Notes: generated by a model not told the origin, from the sequence alone. A stretch of 55,391 nucleotides of DNA from Chloroflexota bacterium (GCA_013388735.1 JACAES010000085.1:1-55391); one strand, 5' to 3'; positions 17,000-25,620 are shown, numbered from the stretch's first letter. A program made the numbers and translations.

Positions 17000-18296
17000 A
17001 GTGGCGCCGCACGTTCATCATCACACCCGGTCGCGGCTCCAGCGTAGCGCCCATGTGGGCATGAACCGGCTGCTGTGCAAGCATCAGGCTGTACTGCTGA
17101 AGGATGCGCGCCAGGACGATTTTGCTTTCCACCTGTCCAAACAGCGCGCCGATGCAGTTGCGCGGCCCACCGCCGAACGGCAGATAGGTATAGGGGGCGC
17201 GCTGGCGGTTGTTTTCCGGCGTGAAGCGTTCCGGGTTAAAACGCGCCGGTTCATTCCAGTGCGCTTTCATGCGATGTGTGAGGTAAATCGAATACATCAC
17301 CCGTGTGCCTGCCGGGATGATATATCCCTGAAAATCCAGGTCTTGCGCGGCAATCCGCGCCCCAAGATGAATCGGCGGGTACATCCGCAGCGCTTCATGA
17401 ATGACCTGATCGAGATAATGCAGCCCGGTGATCTGCTCCAGACTCGGCGGCTCAGGGAATGGCAAGGCGCGCGCTTCTTCAACCGCGCGCTGCATCGCTT
17501 CGGGATGTTTTCCCAACAGATACAGCGACCAGCTTAACAGCGCCGTGCTGGTGTCATGGCCGGCGATCAGCATCGTCAGCAGTTGGTCGCGGATGAGATC
17601 ATCGTCCATGCCCGGCGTCATAATCAGCCCGCCCAACAGATCATCGGCTTCGCCAACAGCCGCGCGCCGCGCGCGAATGATCTGGAACAGGTAGTCGTCA
17701 AGCTGGCGCAGGACGCGGCCGTAACCCGGCCTGGGAACGCCCGGCCAGATCACCCACCAACCCGGCGAAATGTACTGGATAGCCTTTAAGATCGGCTGCC
17801 ACAGACGGTTAAGTTCCGGCGCGAAGTCCACCTTGAACAGTGTCTCGGTCAGAATCAGCAGCGCAATCCGCCGCATTTCCACCAGCATGTCACGCTGTTC
17901 GCCATCTACCCAGGTCTGCATCACCTGGTCAGTCGCACGCCACATCGTTTCCACATAACGGTTCATCATGTTTTTATGCAGCGAAGGAGTCATGGCGCGC
18001 CGCAGGGTATCGTGTTGCTCGCCATCCGTGACCAGCACGCCATGACGCAGCAGCGCCGTCACCGGGTCGCCTTCCGAACGCCAGCGCAGATCATCCCGCG
18101 ATGATACCAGCACGAAGCGGGCCGCCTCCGGCCCGGCCAGCATGACCGGCTTAAACCCCGGCAGCGTAATCTGAAAAATACTACCTAGCTGCTGCTGGAA
18201 CACTTCCAGCGCGCCCAGCACGGAACGATCTCGAATCAGCGACCTGAGCGCCAGCAGCGAAACATCCTGATTGGTTGTTGGAATTGGTAAAGACAT
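16998..18296 (-). CDS. Cytochrome P450, candidate carotenoid ring hydroxylase
   Basis: 432 aa from the ATG at 18294-18296; a TTG-started extension upstream lacks support. Seen: I-helix oxygen motif AGHDTSTALL, K-helix ExxR in EALRMYPP, PERF, and the haem loop FGGGPRNCIG with thiolate Cys381. All catalytic features are intact. Next to crtI/crtB this recalls the CYP175A1-type beta-ring 3-hydroxylase of Thermus, so hydroxylation of a carotenoid is the favoured inference. No ferredoxin or reductase gene is adjacent. Convergent with crtB and divergent from the secreted SGNH gene. Confidence 0.9.
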   Translation of the reverse strand: MSLPIPTTNQDVSLLALRSLIRDRSVLGALEVFQQQLGSIFQITLPGFKPVMLAGPEAARFVLVSSRDDLRWRSEGDPVTALLRHGVLVTDGEQHDTLRRAMTPSLHKNMMNRYVETMWRATDQVMQTWVDGEQRDMLVEMRRIALLILTETLFKVDFAPELNRLWQPILKAIQYISPGWWVIWPGVPRPGYGRVLRQLDDYLFQIIRARRAAVGEADDLLGGLIMTPGMDDDLIRDQLLTMLIAGHDTSTALLSWSLYLLGKHPEAMQRAVEEARALPFPEPPSLEQITGLHYLDQVIHEALRMYPPIHLGARIAAQDLDFQGYIIPAGTRVMYSIYLTHRMKAHWNEPARFNPERFTPENNRQRAPYTYLPFGGGPRNCIGALFGQVESKIVLARILQQYSLMLAQQPVHAHMGATLEPRPGVMMNVRRH

Positions 18297-18333
18297 TCGA
18301 GGTGTTTTGGGTGTAGATAGGTACAACCTGCTA

Positions 18334-18362
18334 ACTATACTGCACTCAGCGCCGGCTCTCAA
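18334..18362 (-). promoter_or_regulatory. Predicted promoter of the P450 gene
   Basis: On the minus strand, TTGAGA (18362-18357), a 17-bp spacer and TATAGT (18339-18334) lie about 38 nt before the ATG. Good sigma-70 match. Confidence 0.6.
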
Positions 18363-18400
18363 GCCGCGCTGTCACTTTCGACGCGGCAAACAGAACGGAC

Positions 18401-18428
18401 TTGCCGCCCAATCAGAACCATATACAAT
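18401..18428 (+). promoter_or_regulatory. Predicted promoter of the secreted SGNH gene
   Basis: TTGCCG (18401-18406), a 16-bp spacer and TACAAT (18423-18428) lie about 40 nt before the ATG at 18469, back-to-back with the P450 promoter. Confidence 0.5.
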
Positions 18429-18468
18429 ACGATGAACCGCCAGCATAAACGGTATAACGGTACAGAAG

Positions 18469-19380
18469 ATGTCTCGGTTTACATTTACGCTCCTCATGTT
18501 TCTGATATTCCTCTCGGCGGCAAACGCCCAACCGCCCGCCCCTGCGCCGCTTTCGGCAGACCCCGAAATTCAGGCCATGATCGAACGGCTGTCTGCCACG
18601 CCGGTGCTTTACAACATGGACACACCCGCCAATCATGAGATATTCCGGCTTGGGCAACAGCTTGGCAATCGCGCCAATGTCTTTACAAAAGTCGGCGACA
18701 GCAACACCACCAACGGCGACTTCTTGCAGCCCATTGGCATGAAGGGCGACTTCTGCAACCTCGGCGCTTATGCCGACCTCCAGCAAACGATTGATTTCTT
18801 CTCGGTTTCCCCGCTGGCGAACGAGGCCAATTCATTCGTGCATTTCAGCCTCGCTGCCGTCGAGGGCCTCAGCAGTACGGGGGCGCTCGACCCCTTCTGG
18901 GCCGGCGATGTCTGTCAGCCAAACGAGTCGCCCCTGGCCTGCGAGTATCGCGTCGCCCGGCCCGGCGTGGCGATTATAATGCTTGGCCTGATGGACGTGC
19001 GTTACAAGACCGCCGGCGCTTTCCGCGATAACATCGAGAAGGTCATCCAGCTTTCGATGGAGCGCGGCGTCATCCCTGTTCTGACTACCATCGTCGTGCT
19101 GCCCGACCAGGAACGCCTCAGTTTTGACGACTCTATCCGCATCAACATTCACATGCTGGACATGGCCGAACAATATGACGTGCCGTTCATCAACCTGTGG
19201 GCGGCTGTCCAGTCCTTGCCGGACTTCGGCATCGGCCCGGATCGCACCCACCTCAAGCACAAAATCGGCGCGTTCTGTTCGTTCGACGGCGCAGAATTGT
19301 TGTACGGCGGCACGCTGCGAAACCTGCTCACCCTGCAAGCCCTTGACGAACTGCGCCGGAATGTTCTCAGCCCCGGCTAA
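18469..19380 (+). CDS. Secreted SGNH/GDSL-hydrolase-like protein
   Basis: 303 aa with a signal peptide (cleavage after about residue 20, SAANAQ) and a Pro-rich start to the mature protein. Seen: a GDS-type block (KVGDSNTTNGDF, Ser78) and a late Asp258-x-x-His261 (PDRTHL), the two ends of an SGNH catalytic triad. IIMLGLMDV may be the equivalent of the usual GxND block, with Met/Asp in place of Asn, so the oxyanion-hole Asn is not obvious. Probable extracytoplasmic esterase or a non-catalytic relative; substrate unknown. It sits inside the carotenoid region but has its own promoter, and its stop is 12 nt from that of the convergent CrtI-like gene. Confidence 0.6.
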   Translation: MSRFTFTLLMFLIFLSAANAQPPAPAPLSADPEIQAMIERLSATPVLYNMDTPANHEIFRLGQQLGNRANVFTKVGDSNTTNGDFLQPIGMKGDFCNLGAYADLQQTIDFFSVSPLANEANSFVHFSLAAVEGLSSTGALDPFWAGDVCQPNESPLACEYRVARPGVAIIMLGLMDVRYKTAGAFRDNIEKVIQLSMERGVIPVLTTIVVLPDQERLSFDDSIRINIHMLDMAEQYDVPFINLWAAVQSLPDFGIGPDRTHLKHKIGAFCSFDGAELLYGGTLRNLLTLQALDELRRNVLSPG

Positions 19381-19392
19381 AAGCGCTAATAT

Positions 19393-20874
19393 TTAACCCG
19401 TCGGAAAATCGTCCATCACCATTCCGGCGGCCACTCTGCCGGACAGCATCACCATCGGCACGCCGCCGCCGGGATGTGCCGTCCCCCCGGCGAAGTACAA
19501 CCCCCGCACGTCCGGCGCGCGATTATGCGGGCGACGGAAAGCCGCCAGCGGGCTGTTCGACGATGCGCCGTACAGCGCGCCGCGCCGCGCACCGGTCATC
19601 CGTTCCAAGTCAGCCGGCGTTATAATTCGCTCAACCCGGATGCGTCCACGCACATCAAATCCATAGCCGGCCAGCCTGCTCAGCACCAGATCGCGGTAAT
19701 CACCCGCCGATGACCAGTCATAAGCCGGCCCAGTCGGCGGCGCGTTCACCAGCACGAACCAGTTTTCGCCGTCTTCCGGCGCATCTCCCGGCGTAGTCTT
19801 AGATGTGACAGCCACATAAATCGTTGGCTCTGAAGGTGCAATACCCTTTTTGAAAATATCCTCGAACTCGCGCCGATAATCTGCCGAGAAGAAAATGTTG
19901 TGATGTGCCAGGCGCGGATGCCGGCCTTCGACACCAAGCAGGATGATAAACCCGGAACACGACGACTCAAGCCGCTTCAGGCGCTTCAGCCGCGCTTCAC
20001 GCTGCGGAGCATCCGGCAGCAGCTTTTCGTAAGTGGTTGTTACATCCACGTTGGCGATCACCGCATCAGCCTCGATCATGCCGCCATCACCCACGATCAC
20101 TCCGCGAACCGCGCCGTCGGCGACCCGTATCTGCTCCACGCCGCATCCGGCGCGAATCTCCACACCTAGTTCCGCTGCCAGCCTGCCCAGCGCCCGTGTG
20201 ATGGCGTAGATTCCACCTTCGGGATACCATACCCCGCCGTTCAATTCGACGTGCGCGATCACGTTCAGAGTCGCGGGAGCATGATACGGGCTTGCCCCTA
20301 CATAGGTCGCAAACCGTCCCAGAAGCCGCCGCATGTGCGGCGAATGCACAAACCCTCGGATGGCGCCGTTCATCGTTCGCCACGCATCCACGCTCAACAT
20401 ATCCAGAGGTGAAACACGCAGCACACTCCGCCAGGTAGGCGGCTGATCGTAAATGAACACCGGCCCGGTGACGCGGTGCAGCCGCGCCGCATACCGCAGG
20501 AACGCCAGATAACCTTCGACGTCGCGTTCGTCCAACCGGCTGATCTGCTCCAGTGTGCGCGGCAGATCGCGCGCCAGATCAAGCACTGTGCCATCGGGGT
20601 AAAAATAGCGCGTCAGCGGTTCGATAGGCAGCAGCTTCAGGTAATCGTCCAGGCGGCGTCCCGCGCTGGCGAACAATTCTTCCACCACATGCCGCATGGT
20701 AATAACCGACGGCCCGGTATCCCAGCGAAAACCGTCCGCCCGCACTTCGCCCATTTTGCCGCCGATGTCGGCGTTTTTCTCCATAACCACCACGCGCCGG
20801 CCCGAAGCCGCCAACCGCACAGCCGCGCTCAGGCCGCCCACGCCGGCACCGACTACTACCACCGGCTTAACCAT
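19393..20874 (-). CDS. Second CrtI-family carotenoid desaturase/oxidase (CrtD-like candidate)
   Basis: 493 aa from the ATG at 20872-20874, which has GAGG upstream and lies 8 nt inside the end of the GT2 gene. A longer in-frame start is less likely. Seen: FAD motif VVVVGAGVGGLSAAVRL at 4-20, GGKMGEV near 38, WDTGPSVITM, GGIYAITRALG, and the C-terminal GGTAHPGGGVPMVMLSGR motif. It is the last gene of the lycopene cyclase/CruF/GT2 operon. By analogy with CruF/CruG pathways it may be the 3',4'-desaturase (CrtD) acting on a hydroxylated acyclic end. A ketolase-like (CrtO) or aldehyde-forming role cannot be excluded. Confidence 0.8.
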   Translation of the reverse strand: MVKPVVVVGAGVGGLSAAVRLAASGRRVVVMEKNADIGGKMGEVRADGFRWDTGPSVITMRHVVEELFASAGRRLDDYLKLLPIEPLTRYFYPDGTVLDLARDLPRTLEQISRLDERDVEGYLAFLRYAARLHRVTGPVFIYDQPPTWRSVLRVSPLDMLSVDAWRTMNGAIRGFVHSPHMRRLLGRFATYVGASPYHAPATLNVIAHVELNGGVWYPEGGIYAITRALGRLAAELGVEIRAGCGVEQIRVADGAVRGVIVGDGGMIEADAVIANVDVTTTYEKLLPDAPQREARLKRLKRLESSCSGFIILLGVEGRHPRLAHHNIFFSADYRREFEDIFKKGIAPSEPTIYVAVTSKTTPGDAPEDGENWFVLVNAPPTGPAYDWSSAGDYRDLVLSRLAGYGFDVRGRIRVERIITPADLERMTGARRGALYGASSNSPLAAFRRPHNRAPDVRGLYFAGGTAHPGGGVPMVMLSGRVAAGMVMDDFPTG

Positions 20875-22015
20875 GCGCCGCGCCTCTGGCTTTCGTTGTG
20901 ATCGTGCGCCCTTTCCAGCGCGGCCCACCGAATCGCCCGCGCCACCATACCGCCTGCACTGCGATCAGCGTCATCAGCACGACCGAAGCGGGCATCCACA
21001 CAGCATCAACGATTCTCTGCCGCGTCACCGCCGCCGTCAGCGCCCGCGCCCCCACGCCCAGCGCCACCAGCAGCAGCGGCCAGCCCGGCCACCCCGCCGA
21101 ACCAAACCCGGCCAGCAGCCATATCCAGGGCAGGACGAACAGCGCCCAGTGAAAAACCGTCGAGGCCGCCAGCAGCAGCACGCTGTCTCCATAACCGGCC
21201 AGGATGTTTTTCCCAAAACCCGCCCGAACCTCCGGCCATCCCCGGTACATTCGGCATGAAATCAGCCCCGCGCCGTCGGCCATGCGCAGCCGCAGCCCGG
21301 CAGCCTTGATGCGTCTGGACAGCGCCACGTCTTCAACAATTGCGCCTTTCACCGCCGCATGTCCGCCCACCGCCCGATACGCGCCTCGCCGGAAGGCCAT
21401 ACATTGGCCGTTAGCCGCCGCAAAAGGTCTCCAGGGCGTATGATGTACCAGCGGCAGCGGCAGATACCCCACGACTGCCAGCGCCATCAGCGGCACAACC
21501 AGCCGCTCTCCTCGGCTTTCGGTGATCTGTGTCGGCCAAACTGTCAGCAGATCGGCGCGGGTACGCTGCATCATGGCGGACAGCGCGGCCAGACCATCCG
21601 GCGACCAGCGCACGTCCGCGTCGGTGAACACCAGCCACTCACCGGAGGCGGCCTGGGCTAACTGGTGACAAGCCCAGTTTTTGCCCATCCACCCCCGCGG
21701 AAGCGGTTGGCCGTGTATCACGCGCAGCCGCTCATCACCATCGCCCGCCGCCCGCGCTGCCTCAGCCGTGCCGTCCTGCGAGTCATCGTCCAGCACGATC
21801 ACCTCGTAATTCGGATGCGTCTGCCGGAGCAGGCTGCTCACGGTCGCGCCGATGTTTTTTGCTTCATCGCGGGCCGGTATCAGAATCGAGATTCGCGGGC
21901 TGAACGCAGCCGGGCGCTGCGCCGCCAACCGGGGAAATACCAGCGCATTGAGGATGGCCGTCAGCGCGATGACCACCAGCGCCGCCGTTATGAAGAAAAT
22001 GAGCGCGAGTGCCAT
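20867..22015 (-). CDS. Family 2 glycosyltransferase, CruG/carotenoid-glycoside candidate
   Basis: 382 aa from the ATG at 22013-22015 with AAAGGGGG upstream. Layout: N-terminal membrane helix (residues 1-25), GT-A catalytic domain with LDDDSQDGT at 75-83 and FTDADV near 130, the acceptor-side GAIVEDVALSRR motif near 230, then three or four C-terminal membrane helices. This resembles CruG/CrtQ-type enzymes that glycosylate hydroxylated carotenoids. It overlaps the PlsY-like gene by 28 nt and the CrtI-like gene by 8 nt. The sugar donor is unknown. Confidence 0.8.
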   Translation of the reverse strand: MALALIFFITAALVVIALTAILNALVFPRLAAQRPAAFSPRISILIPARDEAKNIGATVSSLLRQTHPNYEVIVLDDDSQDGTAEAARAAGDGDERLRVIHGQPLPRGWMGKNWACHQLAQAASGEWLVFTDADVRWSPDGLAALSAMMQRTRADLLTVWPTQITESRGERLVVPLMALAVVGYLPLPLVHHTPWRPFAAANGQCMAFRRGAYRAVGGHAAVKGAIVEDVALSRRIKAAGLRLRMADGAGLISCRMYRGWPEVRAGFGKNILAGYGDSVLLLAASTVFHWALFVLPWIWLLAGFGSAGWPGWPLLLVALGVGARALTAAVTRQRIVDAVWMPASVVLMTLIAVQAVWWRGRFGGPRWKGRTITTKARGAAHG

Positions 22016-22596
22016 AACGCCCCCTTTCGCATTCGCAGACCCGGCCACTGCAACAGATCGGCGCGGTGTTTCCAGGCCAGAATTATTGTATTTCCCATCC
22101 ATGCGGCCAGCAGCGTCGAGTCAGGATGCGCCAGCAGCAGATAAAGCAGCAGGCTCAACAGCGCCAGCAGAACCGCCCAACCGCTGACGACCACGTTCTT
22201 GAACCAGAACCACAACATGATGCCCAGCACTGTCGGGGCTTCCCAGATCGTCAGGACGACCCACATGCCAAACGTGACGGCGACCGCCTTACCGCCGCGA
22301 CCGCGCAAAAACGGCGAAAAAGCGTGGCCGAGAATGGGCGCAGACGCTACCAGCGCCAGTTCCCAACCCGTCAGTCCCGCCGCAAAATTCGCCAGCCCAA
22401 CCGGGATCGTTCCTTTCAGAACATCCAGCAGCGCAGCTACCACACCCCAGGCTTTGCCCCCGGCGCGGAAAACGTTGGTCGCGCCGGGGTTTCCATCACC
22501 AAACCGGCGGATGTCCGTCTTCAGGGTGAAACGGCCAATCCAGTACGAGAACGGCAGCGCCCCGGCCAGAAATGCCGCCGCAAACCACCCAATCAT
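21988..22596 (-). CDS. PlsY-family acyltransferase (glycerol-3-phosphate acyltransferase-like)
   Basis: 202 aa from the ATG at 22594-22596 (4-nt overlap with the CruF stop), which puts the first membrane helix at the N-terminus as in PlsY. A GTG 12 nt upstream is possible. Seen: GALPFSYWIGR and RRFGDGNPGATNVFR (PlsY motif 1), then GHAFSPFLRGRGGKAVA, a version of HxFPxFLxFKGGKG. The third motif, normally RHxxN, is replaced by AWKHRADLLQW. PlsY moves acyl chains from acyl phosphate to glycerol-3-phosphate. The altered motifs and the carotenoid operon suggest a dedicated paralogue, possibly acylating a carotenoid glycoside; that is inference. It could also simply be the housekeeping PlsY. Confidence 0.82.
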   Translation of the reverse strand: MIGWFAAAFLAGALPFSYWIGRFTLKTDIRRFGDGNPGATNVFRAGGKAWGVVAALLDVLKGTIPVGLANFAAGLTGWELALVASAPILGHAFSPFLRGRGGKAVAVTFGMWVVLTIWEAPTVLGIMLWFWFKNVVVSGWAVLLALLSLLLYLLLAHPDSTLLAAWMGNTIILAWKHRADLLQWPGLRMRKGALWHSRSFSS

Positions 22597-23363
22597 GTCC
22601 TCGGCCACCGACTGCGATTAAGCCAGGCCGCCGCTGCCGCTGCGCCCATGCCCAGGAAACCGGTCAGCGCCGGGCCGGGCAGCCCCCAGAACAGCGCCAG
22701 ACCCATTGTCATGAATACCCAGGTCATCCCATAAATGAACAGCAGCGGTCGAACCGGCGGCTGCGCCGGGTGAACAATCGCCGTCACCACAAACGCGGAC
22801 GCCAGCCAACCCAGGAAATTTGTCCAGGGAATGCCAAAGTATCCGCCCGGCTCTGCCCACTGCCAGAAGCGCCACGAGACCATCTGCGGGTCAAGGAATA
22901 AATCCCAGGCCGTGAAAGCCAGCGCCGAAACCAGCGCGAACAGCCACCGCCGTCCCCCGACCACGCTCCAGGCCAGTGCCCAGGCGCTTGGCAGCATCAT
23001 CAACCACGCCAATGGAATGATGACCGGCACGCCCGCGACCTGCGGCTGAAGCCGTCCGGTATAGTGATAACTGCCGAACGGAAACCCTGTGGATGACCCC
23101 AGGAATTCTACACCCCAGGTGAGCATGGCTACCAAGCCCGCTACCACCAGAACACGGCGCGCGCCCCACCGAAGCGCCAGGATGAGCAGCGTAACCGCGA
23201 CCTGCACCACAACCGTCAGGCTCACCCCCCACGCCAGCGCCGCCTCGCCCCAGACCCAGCCAATAATCGGCAGGCTAATCATGGAAAGCGTCCAGACTGC
23301 CAGCAAAGGAAAATAAGGCGTATCGAGATTACGCAGTCGAAGATAAATACCGGTTACTGTCAT
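22593..23363 (-). CDS. cruF: CruF-like carotenoid 1',2'-hydratase (DUF422 membrane protein)
   Basis: 256 aa from the ATG at 23361-23363, preceded by AGGGGA; longer in-frame starts lack a ribosome site. About seven membrane helices. Seen: the family's GVEFLGSSTGFPFGSYHYTG block near residue 85, PVIIPLAWLMM, and the AWDLFLDPQMV motif near 155, which holds the acidic residues conserved in DUF422. CruF/bisanhydrobacterioruberin hydratases add water to the psi-end of an acyclic carotenoid, giving the 1'-hydroxyl that CruG-type enzymes and CrtD follow. Overlaps the PlsY-like gene by 4 nt. Confidence 0.85.
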   Translation of the reverse strand: MTVTGIYLRLRNLDTPYFPLLAVWTLSMISLPIIGWVWGEAALAWGVSLTVVVQVAVTLLILALRWGARRVLVVAGLVAMLTWGVEFLGSSTGFPFGSYHYTGRLQPQVAGVPVIIPLAWLMMLPSAWALAWSVVGGRRWLFALVSALAFTAWDLFLDPQMVSWRFWQWAEPGGYFGIPWTNFLGWLASAFVVTAIVHPAQPPVRPLLFIYGMTWVFMTMGLALFWGLPGPALTGFLGMGAAAAAAWLNRSRWPRT

Positions 23364-23406
23364 AGTGCAAAACGTCCCCTGACGACTATGCAGCCATCGC
23401 GCCGGG

Positions 23407-24222
23407 CTAAAGCGACATGGCAAACTCATGAACTGCCCGTTCAACTTCTGCCCAGGCGGGTTTGTCGGGCAGCAGCAGATCGTGTCCGCCCGACACTTCG
23501 ACATAACGCGGGCGAACGCTGAAACGATCCAGCAGGCGTCGGGTCAACGCCGGGCGCACCAGTTCATCAGCATCGCCCTGAATGATGAGCGTGGGCGAAG
23601 TGATCGAACGCGCCGCGCGGCTACCCTGCCCGCCTGCGCGTTTAATCTGGTCGAACAGCGCCAGCGGCAGCCGAAAGTCGCGGATCACCGCCTGCACCTG
23701 TGGATCATCAAGATCGGCATCCGGCCAGAAATTCTGTATCCCGGCGCGCACTTCAGGATTGCCCAAGTCCAGCTTCAGCATCTTAAACGGGCGCACGCCG
23801 CGAAAAATCGGCTTCAACACCGGCAGCAGCGCCCACAGTACATGCTCCACTTTCCAGAACGGTGACAGCACCACCAACCCTGTCGGAGAATATCGTGCGG
23901 CAGCCTGCAGCGCCAGCGCCCCACCGAGTGAATAGCCGACCACCAACACCGGCGCATGTTCGCGCTGAAGCTGCGCCAGCGCACTCGTCACAGCAGACAA
24001 CCAATCCTCGTTCGTGCGCTCCAGAAGCGTTTCGATCTGATTACCAAAACCCGGCAGAAGGATACCCTGCGCCGTCCACCCGGCCCGGTGCAGCGACTCG
24101 GCCAGTGGGCGCATTTCGGCTGGCGTCCCTGGAAAACCGTGAACAAACAGCACAGCGGCTTTGCCACCCGGCCAGAAAAAAGGCTGATGTTCCTCACCCT
24201 GGAAGCCGTTATTGGGCAGCAT
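23407..24222 (-). CDS. Alpha/beta hydrolase (carboxylesterase/monoacylglycerol lipase type)
   Basis: 271 aa cytoplasmic hydrolase. Seen: oxyanion HGFPGTP near 28-34, nucleophile elbow GYSLGG with Ser98, acidic residue in QGDADELV (Asp217 or Asp219) and His247 in SGGHDLLL, so a full catalytic triad. Resembles Est30-type carboxylesterases. It lies in the carotenoid operon with a 3-nt gap to the membrane-protein gene upstream. Hydrolysis of an acyl ester, for instance on an acylated carotenoid, is possible but unproven. Confidence 0.85.
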   Translation of the reverse strand: MLPNNGFQGEEHQPFFWPGGKAAVLFVHGFPGTPAEMRPLAESLHRAGWTAQGILLPGFGNQIETLLERTNEDWLSAVTSALAQLQREHAPVLVVGYSLGGALALQAAARYSPTGLVVLSPFWKVEHVLWALLPVLKPIFRGVRPFKMLKLDLGNPEVRAGIQNFWPDADLDDPQVQAVIRDFRLPLALFDQIKRAGGQGSRAARSITSPTLIIQGDADELVRPALTRRLLDRFSVRPRYVEVSGGHDLLLPDKPAWAEVERAVHEFAMSL

Positions 24223-24225
24223 ACG

Positions 24226-24657
24226 TCACGAACCAGCGCGCAGCATCCGCGCATGAACCAGATCGAAAACAAACAGCAGCCCGCCCTGTACGACTATGCC
24301 CCAGCCGTTACCCCGGCGCAGGCCATCATCCGGGCGCGCGCCTCTGGCAAACAGCCATCCGCCCAACATATACAGGATATCCAGCCCGGCATTAATCAGC
24401 AGCAGGCGGCGCAGGCCGCGTGTTTCGCGTTCCAGCGTCGCGGCTTCGTTCGCGTCCGGGGCGGTTGAACGTCGTTTCGCGGCGCGGCTGCCGACCACGC
24501 CGATAACAATATTGACCAGCCCCCACCCGGCAGCCTGCATTCCCAGTCCGCGCCAGAATGGCTTACCGGTCATCATCAATACACCGGAAAGTATGTTGCC
24601 AATATTGATGAACAGCAGCCGGCGAGTCAGTTGTTCCTGAAAGTCCCAGATGACCAT
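24226..24657 (-). CDS. Small membrane protein with internally repeated two-helix unit, function unknown
   Basis: 143 aa, not assigned to a characterised family. Seen: two similar halves. Each starts RRLL(F/L)IN(I/A)G, has one hydrophobic helix, a charged turn (KPFWRG; RPDDGLRRG) and a G-W-G-x-V helix, joined by a hydrophilic linker of about 25 residues rich in Ala, Arg and Glu. Four membrane helices in all, so it may have arisen by duplication of a hairpin. It lies 3 nt after the lycopene cyclase stop and 3 nt before the hydrolase start. A role in carotenoid handling is suggested only by position. Confidence 0.7.
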   Translation of the reverse strand: MVIWDFQEQLTRRLLFINIGNILSGVLMMTGKPFWRGLGMQAAGWGLVNIVIGVVGSRAAKRRSTAPDANEAATLERETRGLRRLLLINAGLDILYMLGGWLFARGARPDDGLRRGNGWGIVVQGGLLFVFDLVHARMLRAGS

Positions 24658-24660
24658 CTT

Positions 24661-25506
24661 TTAATTCCCGGCCAGTTTCTCCGAAGGCACCGCTGCTGAC
24701 TGGACACCGCGCCGCTTCAGGACACGACCCGCCGCCTGCGCCCAGCGCCGCGCGCGTGCCTGGCTCTCGGCAGCGGTGAACAACGTCACGCCCAGCGTAA
24801 TCAGGGTATTGGTCATAAAGAAGAATAAAAACTCTTCCAGCGGCAGCCGTCCTAACAGGAAGATGTTGAGCGACTGTTCCGGGTTGATCGTCCACGTACC
24901 GGACGTGATCGCCAGCTTATCCGCCGCCGACAGATACAGTGTCATCGGCACGATGCTCAGAAACACCAGGCGGCGGTGTCGCCACAAAATATCCGCGCCG
25001 AACGCCAGTTGCAGCATCACCGGCGGCAGCGCCCAAACCAGCAGCAGTCCCAGGTAAGTACCCGGCTGCCAACCGGCTGACAGCATCACCGCCGCGCCAA
25101 GCCACAGCGCACCGATCACCAGCGTCGCCACCCGGCGCACCCGCACGCCCCGCCTTATGTTGTGGTCATTGATCGGCAGATGCCGCGCCAGAAACATCAG
25201 CCACAAACCGGTCAGGATGGGCTGAAGCACAAAAAACGTGTATTCCTCAATCGGCACGTAGCCGATCAGAACACCCGTCACCAGCTCCGGCTGATACCAC
25301 CACACGCGGGTAGCGACCAGATAATTATCCCAGGGAGTCGTGTAAATCAGCGCGATCATCGCGTGCGCCAGTATAATAACCCAGATCGGCCAGGAACGCA
25401 GCGTCTCCGGCAAAAGCCTGCCGCGCCGGGCATCTGCCGCCGCCACGATGATGAGCAGGATGATGGGTGTTATCAGAAAAACGCCCAGAAAACCGAAATA
25501 TGTCAT
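24661..25506 (-). CDS. crtYcd: Lycopene beta-cyclase, fused CrtYc-CrtYd type
   Basis: 281 aa membrane protein of about seven helices. Seen: two copies of the family's Pro-x-Glu-Glu signature, GYVPIEEYTFF (PIEE at 85-88) and GRLPLEEFLFFF (PLEE at 222-225), plus TPWDNYL at 57-63. The two halves correspond to the heterodimeric CrtYc and CrtYd of actinobacteria, joined as in archaeal and fungal enzymes. It forms beta-ionone rings on lycopene. First gene of the leftward carotenoid operon; GAGG precedes the ATG by 4 nt. Confidence 0.9.
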   Translation of the reverse strand: MTYFGFLGVFLITPIILLIIVAAADARRGRLLPETLRSWPIWVIILAHAMIALIYTTPWDNYLVATRVWWYQPELVTGVLIGYVPIEEYTFFVLQPILTGLWLMFLARHLPINDHNIRRGVRVRRVATLVIGALWLGAAVMLSAGWQPGTYLGLLLVWALPPVMLQLAFGADILWRHRRLVFLSIVPMTLYLSAADKLAITSGTWTINPEQSLNIFLLGRLPLEEFLFFFMTNTLITLGVTLFTAAESQARARRWAQAAGRVLKRRGVQSAAVPSEKLAGN

Positions 25507-25538
25507 CGAACCTCATGTAGATGCAGCTTGACTGTACT

Positions 25539-25544
25539 ATTATA
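25539..25544 (-). promoter_or_regulatory. Predicted -10 element of the leftward carotenoid operon
   Basis: A perfect minus-strand TATAAT lies about 35 nt before the lycopene cyclase ATG in an AT-rich stretch. The -35 is poor (TTCATC-like at a 17-bp spacing), which hints at activator dependence. Confidence 0.5.
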
Positions 25545-25620
25545 AAAATAGATGGTTAAGTGATGAAAGAGCGGTATATGAGGAAAACCTTAGATTATTT
25601 CAGGAACAGGTCAAAATATG

